DNA of 64,000 nt from Aquiluna sp. (GCA_021741585.1 JAIOXN010000001.1:859059-923058); one strand, 5' to 3'; numbered from the stretch's first letter, positions 38,571 to 48,011 are shown. Notes: generated by a model not told the origin, from the letters alone. Numbers and translations are program-made.

Positions 38571-40535
38571 ATGCCGATGAAGCCAGGGCTTGATAAAGCC
38601 GAACTAAATGACAACGAATCTCCAAAACAGGACCTATTTCGCCACGTAAACGGCAAATGGTTGGACAGCACCGAGATCCCCGAAGACAAGGCCGTCTTCG
38701 GCAGCTTCCACATGCTTGCTGATGACTCTGAACTTGCCGTGAAGGAGATTCTTGAGGCAGCTGCAAAGGACCCAAAGCCTGGTGTAAGCCAGCAGATTGG
38801 TGATCTCTACGCATCATTTTTAGATGAAGAGCGCATTGAGAAGTTGGGCTCAGAACCAATCCAGGCTGGCCTGGATGTAATCGCTGGAATCTCCTCAATG
38901 GCAGAGTTTTTCTCAATGCTCGGCGCCTTTGAGCGTGCCGGAGTAGGCGGTCTCTGGGGTAGCTACATCGACAACGATCCAGGAAATCCAGAGCGTTATC
39001 TTGTGCACATCTACCAAGGTGGAATCGGATTGCCGGATCGCGAGTACTACTTTGACGAGAAGTACCAAGATATCCGTGACGAATACGTCCCTCACATTTC
39101 CCGGATGCTGATGCTTGCCGGCCACGGAGCAACCCAGGCCATTGACATCTCCAAAGAGATCTTCGAGCTTGAGACAAAGATCGCCAAGATCCACTGGGAC
39201 AGAGTCGAGTCGAGAGATGCTGATAAGACCTACAACCTCAAGAACTTCGCATCCCTCAAGTCAATGAACAAGAACATCGACTGGGAAAGCTTCCTCGCAG
39301 GTGCAACCCTAAAGAGCGACTTCCTCTCAGAATCAGTTGTCATGATGCCATCGTTTATCGAGGGCATGGCAAACATCTTGATCGAAGACAATTTGGAGAC
39401 CCTCAAGCACTGGCTCTCTTGGGTAGTGATTCGGGCATACTCCCCATATCTATCAGACGCATTTGTTAAAGAGCGCTTCGGGTTCTATGGCACAAAGTTG
39501 ACTGGGCAGCCAGTAAACCGCCCAAGGTGGAAGCGCGCAGTCAGCCTGGTTGAAGGCAGTCTTGGCGAAGCAGTCGGACAGATATATGTTGAAAAACATT
39601 TCCCCCCGAGTTCAAAACACCACATGGATAAATTGGTTGGCCACCTGATTGAGGCCTACCGTCAGTCCATCACGAATTTGGAATGGATGACCGAGGAGAC
39701 CAAGACCAAGGCTCTTGAAAAACTCTCTAAGTTCACCCCAAAGATTGGCTATCCAACTAAGTGGAAGGACTACTCCTCTATTGAGATCGTCCGTGATGAT
39801 CTAGTTTCAAACATCAAGAATGTTTCCAGTTGGGAGTTCGACTACCACGCAGCAAAGATTGGTTCCCCAATCGATCGTGACGAGTGGCACATGACCCCGC
39901 AAACCGTTAACGCCTATTACAACCCAGGTCTAAACGAAATTGTGTTCCCGGCTGCAATTCTGCAGCCACCGTTCTTTTCAGATCAGGCAGATGACGCCAT
40001 GAACTTCGGTGGCATTGGAGCGGTTATCGGACACGAAATCGGCCACGGTTTTGATGACCAGGGAAGCAAATACGACGGCGATGGAAAGCTGGTTTCTTGG
40101 TGGACCAAGGAAGACCGTGACGCTTTTGAGAAGCTAACCAAATCCTTGATCGACCAGTATTCCGCTCTCAGCCCAGCGCAGCTGAGCGATGACCACAAGG
40201 TGAATGGCGAACTCACAATTGGTGAGAACATCGGAGACCTTGGAGGACTGAGCATCGGTTGGAAGGCATATCTGATTTCACTTGATGGCAAGGAGCCACC
40301 TGTGATTGATGGCCTCACTGCTGCAGAGAGATTCCTGATGTCTTGGGCACAGTGCTGGAGAGGAAAGTCTCGTGATGAGATTGCAATTCAAAGACTAGCC
40401 ACCGATCCTCACTCACCACCTGAATTCCGTTGCAACCAGGTTGTGAAGAACCTAGACATATTCCACGTCACATTTGGTGTTTCCGAAGGCGATGAGATGT
40501 GGCTGGATCCAAAAGATCGTGTGGCCATCTGGTGA
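38571..40535 (+). CDS. M13 family zinc metallopeptidase (neprilysin-like)
   Basis: 654 residues with no signal peptide, so likely cytoplasmic. The zinc site is His488-Glu-Ile-Gly-His492 (GHEIGHGFDD), and ENIGDLGGLSIGW near 548 gives the third ligand. NAYYNPGLNEIVFPAAILQPPFF is the substrate-binding strand, and CNQVVKNLDIFHVTFGV the C-terminal family end. Cleaves oligopeptides of less than protein size. TAGACT lies 7 nt before the ATG. The downstream thioesterase starts with GTGA overlapping its stop. Confidence 0.95.
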   Translation: MPMKPGLDKAELNDNESPKQDLFRHVNGKWLDSTEIPEDKAVFGSFHMLADDSELAVKEILEAAAKDPKPGVSQQIGDLYASFLDEERIEKLGSEPIQAGLDVIAGISSMAEFFSMLGAFERAGVGGLWGSYIDNDPGNPERYLVHIYQGGIGLPDREYYFDEKYQDIRDEYVPHISRMLMLAGHGATQAIDISKEIFELETKIAKIHWDRVESRDADKTYNLKNFASLKSMNKNIDWESFLAGATLKSDFLSESVVMMPSFIEGMANILIEDNLETLKHWLSWVVIRAYSPYLSDAFVKERFGFYGTKLTGQPVNRPRWKRAVSLVEGSLGEAVGQIYVEKHFPPSSKHHMDKLVGHLIEAYRQSITNLEWMTEETKTKALEKLSKFTPKIGYPTKWKDYSSIEIVRDDLVSNIKNVSSWEFDYHAAKIGSPIDRDEWHMTPQTVNAYYNPGLNEIVFPAAILQPPFFSDQADDAMNFGGIGAVIGHEIGHGFDDQGSKYDGDGKLVSWWTKEDRDAFEKLTKSLIDQYSALSPAQLSDDHKVNGELTIGENIGDLGGLSIGWKAYLISLDGKEPPVIDGLTAAERFLMSWAQCWRGKSRDEIAIQRLATDPHSPPEFRCNQVVKNLDIFHVTFGVSEGDEMWLDPKDRVAIW

Positions 40536-41083
40536 AACTCTGGTTCCGTATTCTCAGAATCTTTTTGACCCAAGGGTCAAGATCTAGGCTCACAATCGAT
40601 CAGGTGTCCAAAGTCTCATTCAGGGTTTGGCCAAGCGACCTTGATGTCTATAAACACATGAACAATGGCGTCTACCTGACGCTCATGGATCTAGGCAGAT
40701 ATGACCAGGGCCTTAGAACCGGATTCTGGAAAATCTGGAACAAGAAGGGCTGGTACCCGATCGTGGTGAACTCCACGATTACATATCGCAAGTCTTTGGA
40801 GCCATGGCAGAAGTTTGATATCGAAACCAAAGTCATCGGGTGGGATGACATTGCCTATTACATCGAGCAGCGATTTGTTCGCAATGGCGAAATCTATGCC
40901 AAGGCGATTATGCGCGGAAGATTCCTCAAGCGCAGCTGGGGAATCCTTACCCCGCAAGAGGTAATGGAAGGTTCTGGCGGATGGCCAGGGAAGACCCCAG
41001 TGGTTCCTCAGGAAATATTGGATTGGGCCAAGAATGCCCAGCTACCCAAAGGCAAAGAGCCAGCGCCTAGTACCTGGGACTGA
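40532..41083 (+). CDS. Thioesterase-like (hot-dog fold) protein
   Basis: 183 residues. The hot-dog fold segment VSFRVWPSDLDVYKHMNNGVYLTLMDLGRYDQGLRTG matches the 4HBT/THEM6-like family, with the Asp of DLDVYKHMNN at the usual catalytic place. Substrate unknown, probably an acyl-CoA. The GTG start overlaps the peptidase stop (GTGA) and there is no ribosome site, so translation is coupled. A short hydrophobic-basic N-terminus may anchor it. Confidence 0.82.
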   Translation: MKLWFRILRIFLTQGSRSRLTIDQVSKVSFRVWPSDLDVYKHMNNGVYLTLMDLGRYDQGLRTGFWKIWNKKGWYPIVVNSTITYRKSLEPWQKFDIETKVIGWDDIAYYIEQRFVRNGEIYAKAIMRGRFLKRSWGILTPQEVMEGSGGWPGKTPVVPQEILDWAKNAQLPKGKEPAPSTWD

Positions 41084-41141
41084 AACTAAACCGTTGTAAT
41101 AACGAAACCCTCCCGACACAATAAAGGCCTACTTTGTTTGA

Positions 41142-42755
41142 ATGGGTGATTTATTCGCGGGGTACCCGCTTCATGCTGAACTGGGGTTAGGTTCTGATGC
41201 TGCATTTGATGAGATGTTTGCCCCTGACGGTTCTGTCAGAAAGAACTACCAAAAAATCCACCAGACTCTAGCTGGCATTTCCCCGGACGAACTCAGACAC
41301 CGAGCAGATGCGCTGGCTGATTCTTATCTAGCCCAAGGTGTCACCTTCGACTTTGCCGGAGAAGAGCGACCATTCCCCTTGGACACAATCCCAAGAGTTA
41401 TTGATGTAAATGAATGGGCAACACTCGAAGCTGGAATCTCACAGCGAGTCCGTGTTCTTGAAATGTTCTTGGATGATGTTTACGGAGCCCAGGCCATCGT
41501 TAGAGATGGTTTGCTGCCAGCGAATCTATTGACCTCTTCGAGTCATTTCCACAGGCAGGTTCACGGGGTTGAATCTGCCAATGGAGTTCGAATTCAAGTT
41601 TCCGGAATCGATTTGGTGCGCGATGAAGCCGGAGAGTGGAGAGTCCTTGAAGACAATGTGCGAGTCCCTTCCGGCGTCTCATATGTAGTTTCTAACCGAA
41701 GGATGATGGCTCAAACACTCCCCGAAGCCTTCCAAAAAATTCGAATCGAACCGGTGGCGGACTATCCAAACAAATTGCTCTCCGCACTTAGGGCTTCAGC
41801 TCCTGGAAACATCTCAGACCCAACCGTCGTGGTTCTCACTCCCGGAGTTTTTAACTCCGCATATTTTGAGCACACATTGCTCGCAAGACTCATGGGAGTA
41901 GAACTTGTTGAGGGTAGAGATCTGTTCTGCACCTCCGGAAAAGTCTTCATGAGAACAACCGCCGGACCAAGAAGAGTCGATGTCATCTACCGCAGGGTGG
42001 ATGACGAATTCCTGGACCCCTTGGCGTTCAGGACCGACTCAGTCCTCGGGCCTCCAGGCCTAATTGCAGCGGCAAGACAGGGCAATGTCACCATTGCCAA
42101 CGGAGTTGGCAATGGAATAGCCGATGACAAGTTGGTCTACACATATGTTCCAAACATGATCAGGTACTACCTAGGCGAAGAGCCAATCCTAAAAAATGTC
42201 GACACTTGGCGACTTGAAGATCCAGAGTCTCTCGAACTCGTTCTTGATCGCATTCATGAGCTTGTCATAAAGCCAGTCGATGGGTCAGGCGGTAAGGGTC
42301 TTGTAGTTGGTCCCGCGGCAGATGCAAAGACCTTGGAGGATCTAAGAAAGCGTCTCATCAAAGATCCACGTGGATGGATCGCTCAGCCGGTGGTCAATTT
42401 CTCAACCATTCCAACATTGGTTGGTGAAGGTATTCGACCAAGACATGCAGACTTTAGGCCCTTTGCCGTCAACGACGGCAAAGATGTTTGGGTTTTGCCT
42501 GGTGGCCTAACCAGAGTTGCTTTGCCTGAGGGTGAGCTTGTTGTGAATTCGAGCCAAGGCGGAGGATCCAAGGACACCTGGATTATTGGAGCCAAGCGGC
42601 CTAAATTGCCAGAGCCCGCAATCAAAACCAACTCTTCGGTATCAGCCTTGGTCGCAGGTCAAACCGCAAAAGACTCTGGCTTCTCAGAAGGCAAATTTCA
42701 AAGTCAACAACAGCAACAACAGCAAAGTTTGGATGGGAGTGATTCACAGTGTTGA
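41142..42755 (+). CDS. Circularly permuted ATP-grasp protein (DUF404/DUF407 type)
   Basis: 537 residues of the CP_ATPgrasp_2 family, predicted to ligate an amino group or peptide to a carboxylate. Visible blocks: RVLEMFLDDVYGAQAIVRDGLLPANLL, VSGIDLVRDEAGEWRVLEDNVRVPSGVSYV, VIYRRVDDEFLDPLAF, and VIKPVDGSGGKGLVVGP, the last being the ATP-binding loop. The C-terminus is a poly-glutamine tract of seven. TACTTT ends 6 nt before the ATG (leaderless). It heads an operon with the alpha-E and transglutaminase genes. Confidence 0.92.
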   Translation: MGDLFAGYPLHAELGLGSDAAFDEMFAPDGSVRKNYQKIHQTLAGISPDELRHRADALADSYLAQGVTFDFAGEERPFPLDTIPRVIDVNEWATLEAGISQRVRVLEMFLDDVYGAQAIVRDGLLPANLLTSSSHFHRQVHGVESANGVRIQVSGIDLVRDEAGEWRVLEDNVRVPSGVSYVVSNRRMMAQTLPEAFQKIRIEPVADYPNKLLSALRASAPGNISDPTVVVLTPGVFNSAYFEHTLLARLMGVELVEGRDLFCTSGKVFMRTTAGPRRVDVIYRRVDDEFLDPLAFRTDSVLGPPGLIAAARQGNVTIANGVGNGIADDKLVYTYVPNMIRYYLGEEPILKNVDTWRLEDPESLELVLDRIHELVIKPVDGSGGKGLVVGPAADAKTLEDLRKRLIKDPRGWIAQPVVNFSTIPTLVGEGIRPRHADFRPFAVNDGKDVWVLPGGLTRVALPEGELVVNSSQGGGSKDTWIIGAKRPKLPEPAIKTNSSVSALVAGQTAKDSGFSEGKFQSQQQQQQQSLDGSDSQC

Positions 42756-43678
42756 GTCGTATCGCAGAGTCTCTGTTTTGGATGGGTCGCTACATCGAGC
42801 GGGCTGATGGAACTGCAAGACTGCTTGACGTCCAGCTTCAGCTATTGCTCGAGGATCCTTGGATCGAAGAGGACAAGGCTTGTCGCTCACTGCTTGAAGT
42901 GATTGGATCAAAGTCCGAATTCCCTGGACTGCTTACCAAGCAAGATCTCCTGCAAACAATCTCACTCGATAAGAGCGATCCAAGTTCGATCGCCTCATCT
43001 ATTTTGAGCGCGAGAGAGAACGCCAGAAGAGTCCGAGAGGTTATCTCGACCGAACTTTGGGAGGGCATTAACACAACAAAGTCTCGCTTGCCTCGAAAGA
43101 TTGTCTTTGAAAAATCTCACGACTTTTTCGCCTGGGTAAGAGAAAGAACCGCGCTTGTTGTCGGTGTCGTCGAGGGTTCCATGACCCGCGATGAGGCCTG
43201 GAATTTCTTCATGCTTGGCAGGGCACTTGAGCGCATCGACATGACAGCAAGACTGTTGGCAACAAGTGAGTTGACGCAAAATGCAGGACCATCCTGGACC
43301 ACAATTCTGCGCAGTTGTGGGGCTTATGAGTCCTATTTGCGCACCTATCGCGGAGTGCCCTCTGCAACGAATGCTGCAGAGTTTCTGCTTCTAGATCGAT
43401 ATTTTCCAAGGTCGGTTTTGTTTGCGCTAAATAGCTCTGAGCAATCCCTGTTTGATTTGACCCCAGCCTCTGGTCGGACCGGAGCGTCGGATATGGCCCA
43501 GCGTCAGATTGGACTTCTGAGAACCTCTCTGGAGTTCAGATCGGTGGATGACATTCTGGAGAACCTGCGCCAAGAGATGGTCGTCATTCAACAGGGCGTG
43601 GCTGATGTCTCAGCGACAATCAGCAGTCGCTATTTTCCAGCTAACGCCATCCCAGCCTGGATCGGGGAAGTCTCGTGA
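42749..43678 (+). CDS. Alpha-E domain protein (DUF403)
   Basis: 309 residues, almost all helical, starting LSRIAESLFWMGRYIERADGTARLLDVQLQ, the diagnostic alpha-E opening. Later blocks ENARRVREVISTELWEGIN and FFMLGRALERIDMTARLLA carry the conserved E/R pairs. It always travels with the ATP-grasp protein and is thought to act with it (comparative-genomics prediction). GTG start overlaps the ATP-grasp stop by 7 bp, with GGGAG about 10 nt upstream. Confidence 0.92.
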   Translation: MLSRIAESLFWMGRYIERADGTARLLDVQLQLLLEDPWIEEDKACRSLLEVIGSKSEFPGLLTKQDLLQTISLDKSDPSSIASSILSARENARRVREVISTELWEGINTTKSRLPRKIVFEKSHDFFAWVRERTALVVGVVEGSMTRDEAWNFFMLGRALERIDMTARLLATSELTQNAGPSWTTILRSCGAYESYLRTYRGVPSATNAAEFLLLDRYFPRSVLFALNSSEQSLFDLTPASGRTGASDMAQRQIGLLRTSLEFRSVDDILENLRQEMVVIQQGVADVSATISSRYFPANAIPAWIGEVS

Positions 43679-44517
43679 AGCGTTATCGGGTGGTGCACCG
43701 CACCGGATTCAAATACAACACTCACGCAGTTGCTTCATATAACGAAGCCAGGATGCTCCCAATTAGAGACGAGAATCAAATCGTCTTCTCTTCAAAACTA
43801 GAAATCAAGCCAAAGGGTGCGAATTTCGAATTCCAAGATTACTTCGACACTCGAGTAGTTTTCTTTGAAGCGCTTGAACCCCATCTGGAGCTGAGCATCC
43901 TCTCCGATTCACTTGTGGAGTTGCGCAACGGGAAATCTGGAGATCCAACTGCATCTTGGAAAGAGTTGGCCGAGACGATACCAACCAGAGTCGATCTCAC
44001 TGAATACTCCGCCCAAACCAAAAGAACGACTCCGCCAGCTGAGCTGGCAAAGTTTGTCCACAAAGCCATTGAGGGGTTCACCCCCCACGAGGCTGCAATT
44101 GCTATTTGCAAGCACATCTATAGTTCTGTCAAATATCAGCACGGGGTCACCGGTGTTCACTCGATCGCTTCAGAGGCTTGGAAGAAAAAGGTTGGGGTAT
44201 GCCAGGATTTTGCCCACCTTGCACTCGGTGCGCTCCGAGCCGCAGGCATCCCGGCTCGATATGTCAGCGGTTATCTTCACCCACAATTGGAGCCCGTCCT
44301 CCACGAAAGTGTCACTGGGGAGTCACATGCCTGGGTTGAGTGGTTCGCTGGTGAGTGGTTTGCCTTTGATCCAACCAATGATGTCGTGGCGCAAGATCGC
44401 CACATCATTGTTGGTAGAGGCAGGGACTATGACGACATAGCGCCACTTAAGGGAGTCTTCGCTGGGGCTGAAGTATCTGAACTGTTGGTGCAAGTGGAGA
44501 TTACTCGGGAGCTTTAG
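43675..44517 (+). CDS. Transglutaminase-like cysteine protease
   Basis: 280 residues. N-terminal beta-domain, then the transglutaminase core with catalytic Cys in KKVGVCQDFAHLALGALRAAGIPARYVSGYL (near residue 181), His in ESHAWVEWF and Asp in FDPTND. Third member of the ATP-grasp/alpha-E operon, possibly a peptidase that hydrolyses the product or a transferase. The GTG overlaps the alpha-E stop (GTGA). Its 3' end overlaps the convergent GNAT gene by 17 bp. Confidence 0.93.
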   Translation: MKRYRVVHRTGFKYNTHAVASYNEARMLPIRDENQIVFSSKLEIKPKGANFEFQDYFDTRVVFFEALEPHLELSILSDSLVELRNGKSGDPTASWKELAETIPTRVDLTEYSAQTKRTTPPAELAKFVHKAIEGFTPHEAAIAICKHIYSSVKYQHGVTGVHSIASEAWKKKVGVCQDFAHLALGALRAAGIPARYVSGYLHPQLEPVLHESVTGESHAWVEWFAGEWFAFDPTNDVVAQDRHIIVGRGRDYDDIAPLKGVFAGAEVSELLVQVEITREL

Positions 44518-44839
44518 CCCCAGGCCACCTGCAGGCTGCAATGGCATCTTCAATTGGGTTCAGTAGTAGGTCCTGAGTCTCAGGGTGCTTCTCCATGTAC
44601 TTGACTGTGTAGGAGCAGATGGGAACCACCTTGCCCATAGATTCCTCGCGAATGGTTGCCAAGGATTCACGAAGAAGAATGGCGGCAAGGTTCTTGCCTT
44701 GGTGCGCAGGATCCACCTCGGTGTGGGTAAGTGAAATCTCACCATTACTTTGGGCATAGTCCATCAGGCCAACGCGCTCGGATCCCAAATGAATCTCAAA
44801 GCGACTCTGCGATGGATTGTGAGTGACTGTCGGGTTCAT
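44501..44839 (-). CDS. GNAT family acetyltransferase, YjdJ-like
   Basis: 112 residues of the short GNAT_CG type (PF14542-like): FEIHLGSERVGLMDYAQSNGEISLTHTEVDPAHQGKNLAAILLRESLATIREE with the acetyl-CoA loop HQGKNLA, then KVVPICSYTVKYMEKHPE. Substrate unknown. The start ATG gives the usual length. A longer frame to 44893 crosses the methyltransferase promoter. Confidence 0.85.
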   Translation of the reverse strand: MNPTVTHNPSQSRFEIHLGSERVGLMDYAQSNGEISLTHTEVDPAHQGKNLAAILLRESLATIREESMGKVVPICSYTVKYMEKHPETQDLLLNPIEDAIAACRWPGAKAPE

Positions 44840-44856
44840 GCTGTTAATCTTTCGTG

Positions 44857-45690
44857 ATGGGCAACTTACTGATACAAGGCGATAACCTCGCACACCTCAA
44901 ATCTATGCCCAGCGAGTCGTTTCAGTTGATCTATATCGATCCACCTTTTAATACCGGCAGGGTTCAAACCAGAACCAATCGCACTGCCAGAGTCAGCGAA
45001 AATGGCAGGGTTGGGTTTCAGGGCAAAAGGTACGAACAGATAGTTGACTCCGTACTTTCCTACGATGATGAGTTCGCCGACTACTGGGCATTCCTGGAGC
45101 CAAGACTCGAAGAAGCCTGGCGACTTCTAAATGACACTGGCACTCTCTATCTCCACCTTGACTGTCGAGAGTCTCACTACGCCAAAGTTTTGCTTGATGC
45201 ATTATTCGGCAGGGATTGCTTTCTGAACGAAATCATTTGGGCCTATGACTACGGGGCTAGATCGAAGGCACGTTGGCCAGCCAAGCATGACAACATTCTG
45301 GTTTACGTTAAGAATCCAAAAACCTATTACTTCAACTCTGAAGAAGTTGACCGTGAGCCATACATGGCACCGGGGTTGGTTACCAAAGAGAAGGCTGAGA
45401 GAGGCAAGCTTCCAACCGATGTTTGGTGGCACACAATCGTTTCTCCAACAGGAAAAGAGAAGACTGGTTACCCAACCCAAAAACCAGAGGGCATTCTTCG
45501 AAGAGTGATCATGGCGAGCAGCAAAGAAGGAGACCGGGTTTTGGACTTCTTCGCAGGATCTGGAACCACAGGGGCAGTGGCGGCAAAACTCAAAAGAGAA
45601 TTTGTGCTAATCGATCAGAACCCAGAGTCAATCGAAACGATAAGAGCCAGATTAGATAAACAGGGAACTAGTTTTCTCTTTCAGAACTAA
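44857..45690 (+). CDS. Solitary DNA methyltransferase (N6-adenine/N4-cytosine type)
   Basis: 277 residues. Motif IV is DPPFNTG near residue 32 and motif I is DFFAGSGTTGAVAAKL near 230. This motif order (IV before I) makes it a beta-class enzyme. The target-recognition region between them contains FNEIIWAYDYGARSKARWPAKHDNILVY. The DPPF form favours adenine N6 methylation, but N4-cytosine is not excluded. No restriction gene is adjacent. TAATCT ends 6 nt before the ATG. A GTG one codon earlier is less likely. Confidence 0.9.
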   Translation: MGNLLIQGDNLAHLKSMPSESFQLIYIDPPFNTGRVQTRTNRTARVSENGRVGFQGKRYEQIVDSVLSYDDEFADYWAFLEPRLEEAWRLLNDTGTLYLHLDCRESHYAKVLLDALFGRDCFLNEIIWAYDYGARSKARWPAKHDNILVYVKNPKTYYFNSEEVDREPYMAPGLVTKEKAERGKLPTDVWWHTIVSPTGKEKTGYPTQKPEGILRRVIMASSKEGDRVLDFFAGSGTTGAVAAKLKREFVLIDQNPESIETIRARLDKQGTSFLFQN

Positions 45691-47041
45691 CTAGCCAAAC
45701 GATATATACCGCGATAAGAATAAACAAGCTTGCCGCAAACATCGCAAGCTGAAGGTTCTCGGCACCTGGTCTTGAAATCAATCTCATGATTGCAACCGGC
45801 AAGGTCGCCTGAGATCCAAAGGCAAGAAGACTACTTGCGCCGAATTCACCTAAGCCCGCGAGTCCGGCGAAGGCAATCGCAACAGAAACCGGCCTTCGCA
45901 GAAGTGGCAATTCAATCAATGAAAACCTCTGCCAAGCATTCGCTCCATCGAGTTGAGCCGATTCAATCACACCAGAACTAAGCGCCAATCTTGCAGGTCT
46001 GATTATTTGATAAAGCAGTGGAAGCAAGAACAGCGATTGGACTATTGGCAATAACAACCAAGAACCGGAGATTGCTCTCGGAAGGTAGCCAGAACCAACC
46101 AAAGCAAGAAGTCCGAACACAACCGGAGAAACACCAGAGAGCATCAACACCCAATTGGACCTGCGCTTCGAGATCAGCCAGGCAATAGGAACCGCAATCA
46201 AAAGTGATGTGATTATGTTCCGAAGAGAGTTGAGTCCAGCCTCGAGGATGCTTACATTCAGAATGTCCCTGAATCCTTGGCTCCCGAGGGAATCTATACC
46301 TGCACCAAACCCTCGATATAAGACACCGCCTGCTGTATAGAGCACGAGCCCAAAGACAAGCAAACTCGGTAGTGCCCAAAGTCCACTCACCTTGACACCG
46401 GATTCGAAAGTTCTTCCAAACACGGACCCCGGTGAAGCCTTCGCAACTCGACTAAGCAAAAACATGGCAACTGTGAGCAAGGTTTGAAAAAGACCCAACC
46501 AGCCCGCGGCAGCCAGATCCATCCGACGCAAAGCTAGCTCCGCTATTTCCGTTTCCAGGGTTTGAACCGCACCCCGACCCAAAACCAAAACGATCCCATA
46601 ACTGGTAGCGCTGTAGAGGGATACAAGAAGGGTTGCTGCAGAAAGTGACGAGACTCGATTTGGAAGTTCTATCAACCAAAATACTTTGCCACGTCCAGCC
46701 CCATCCAGAACCGCCGCTTCAACCTGGCTGCGTGGAATAGGCGTGCTTGCCACAACTCTCGCAATGAATCCAATGTTCATAAATGCATTGGCGAGGATGA
46801 TCCAAAGCATTCCAAATTTGGAATCTATATCTAAAACACTTTGCAATGGAGACAGTGCAAGTGCAACCAAGAATGGCGGTAACACAAACGGCAATACCAA
46901 GATCGCGCCGAATCCTCTGCGCAGTCTTACTGGCAACTGCTGTAACCAACGACCGATTGGTAGTCCAAAAGACAAGGCCAACACCGCACTGGATGTAGCA
47001 ATCAGTGCGGTGTTGGCGATTAGCTCAAAGCTAGTTGTCAA
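45668..47041 (-). CDS. thiP: Thiamine ABC transporter permease ThiP
   Basis: 457 residues with about 12 helices in two halves, each with an EAA-type loop (EAAVLDGAGRGKVFWLIELPNR near 130; ESAQLDGANAWQRFSLIELPLLR near 370), as in ThiP and FbpB permeases that act as one-chain dimers. The TPP riboswitch ahead of thiB gives the thiamine assignment. Overlaps thiB by 11 bp. No thiQ follows: its 3' end overlaps the convergent methyltransferase by 23 bp. Confidence 0.9.
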   Translation of the reverse strand: MTTSFELIANTALIATSSAVLALSFGLPIGRWLQQLPVRLRRGFGAILVLPFVLPPFLVALALSPLQSVLDIDSKFGMLWIILANAFMNIGFIARVVASTPIPRSQVEAAVLDGAGRGKVFWLIELPNRVSSLSAATLLVSLYSATSYGIVLVLGRGAVQTLETEIAELALRRMDLAAAGWLGLFQTLLTVAMFLLSRVAKASPGSVFGRTFESGVKVSGLWALPSLLVFGLVLYTAGGVLYRGFGAGIDSLGSQGFRDILNVSILEAGLNSLRNIITSLLIAVPIAWLISKRRSNWVLMLSGVSPVVFGLLALVGSGYLPRAISGSWLLLPIVQSLFLLPLLYQIIRPARLALSSGVIESAQLDGANAWQRFSLIELPLLRRPVSVAIAFAGLAGLGEFGASSLLAFGSQATLPVAIMRLISRPGAENLQLAMFAASLFILIAVYIVWLVSSEREN

Positions 47042-48011
47042 AGACGTCCGACCAGTCGGTAATCCAACGCTCTCGGTTTGTCACGAAGTCGAGATCTCCG
47101 CCAATTGTTGAGCGAGCCGGCGGTGCAAATTCGGCCCAGGCCGAAGGAACCGCAATTGCTGCCCAGTCTCCTTCTTGATACAGGCTGTTTGCAGGATATA
47201 CATACATGGCTTCTGGCACAGATTTCTGGAAGCTATCTCCCGTTAGGAAATCAACCAGTGCCTCAGCACCTTTTTTGTTCGCCGCCTTCTTTAGGACTCC
47301 AGCGTATTCAACCTGCCGGAAGCACTCATCCAGCAGTGACGCGGAACCTGCAGTGCCATCCTCGTTTACCTCTGCCGCCGGTGATGATGCGTAGCTCAAG
47401 ACGATTGGGTAGTTTCCGCCGTAGCGAGTGAAGTCGATGAAATAGGCGTCTTCCCAACCACCAACCACCTTGAGTCCATTGTCACGAAGTGATCTCCAGT
47501 AGGCAAAGACATCTGCTTCTGTTGCAAAGCCTGCGTGAGTGGTGGCAAGAAATGCTAGAGCTGGCGAGGAAAGAGCCGGATTTGAGATGACGGTTAAACC
47601 TGAATATTTCGCATCTCCAAGATCACGCCATGTAGTAGGTGGGGTGATTGAGTTCTCCTCGAACCAGGCGATGTCGTAGTTGAAGCAGACATCTGAGAAG
47701 TCGATGGTTGCAGGTTCTGAGTCCAACAAATCGTTCTCATTCGCAACGCTGATGGTGGTGTTGTCAATGCCAAAGAACGCATCTGCGATTGGGGCATTTT
47801 TGGTTAGCACCAGTTGGTTTGCAAGAGATCCTGTGTCACCCAGACGAACAATTTCTAGTTCGTAGCCGGATGTGTTTTCAAACTCTGCGATCAGCTCGCC
47901 ACTGATTACAAACGAGTCGTGAGTTGCGATCCTTACTGTTGTTGGTTCTTGTGTTGCGCAACCGGTGAGGGTTAGGGCTGCAATTGCAGCAACTGCTATT
48001 AGCTTTTTCAT
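47031..48011 (-). CDS. thiB: Thiamine-binding lipoprotein ThiB (TbpA)
   Basis: 326 residues. Lipoprotein signal with the cysteine at residue 18 (LTLTGCATQE). The periplasmic-type binding fold has VRIATHDSFVISGELIAEFENTSGYELEIVRLGD at the start, DAFFGIDNTTI and PTTWRDLGDAKYSGLTVISNPALSSPALAFL, all typical of TbpA-like solute receptors. First gene of the thiBP operon, behind a TPP riboswitch, with AAAGG five bases before the ATG. Confidence 0.92.
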   Translation of the reverse strand: MKKLIAVAAIAALTLTGCATQEPTTVRIATHDSFVISGELIAEFENTSGYELEIVRLGDTGSLANQLVLTKNAPIADAFFGIDNTTISVANENDLLDSEPATIDFSDVCFNYDIAWFEENSITPPTTWRDLGDAKYSGLTVISNPALSSPALAFLATTHAGFATEADVFAYWRSLRDNGLKVVGGWEDAYFIDFTRYGGNYPIVLSYASSPAAEVNEDGTAGSASLLDECFRQVEYAGVLKKAANKKGAEALVDFLTGDSFQKSVPEAMYVYPANSLYQEGDWAAIAVPSAWAEFAPPARSTIGGDLDFVTNRERWITDWSDVFDN

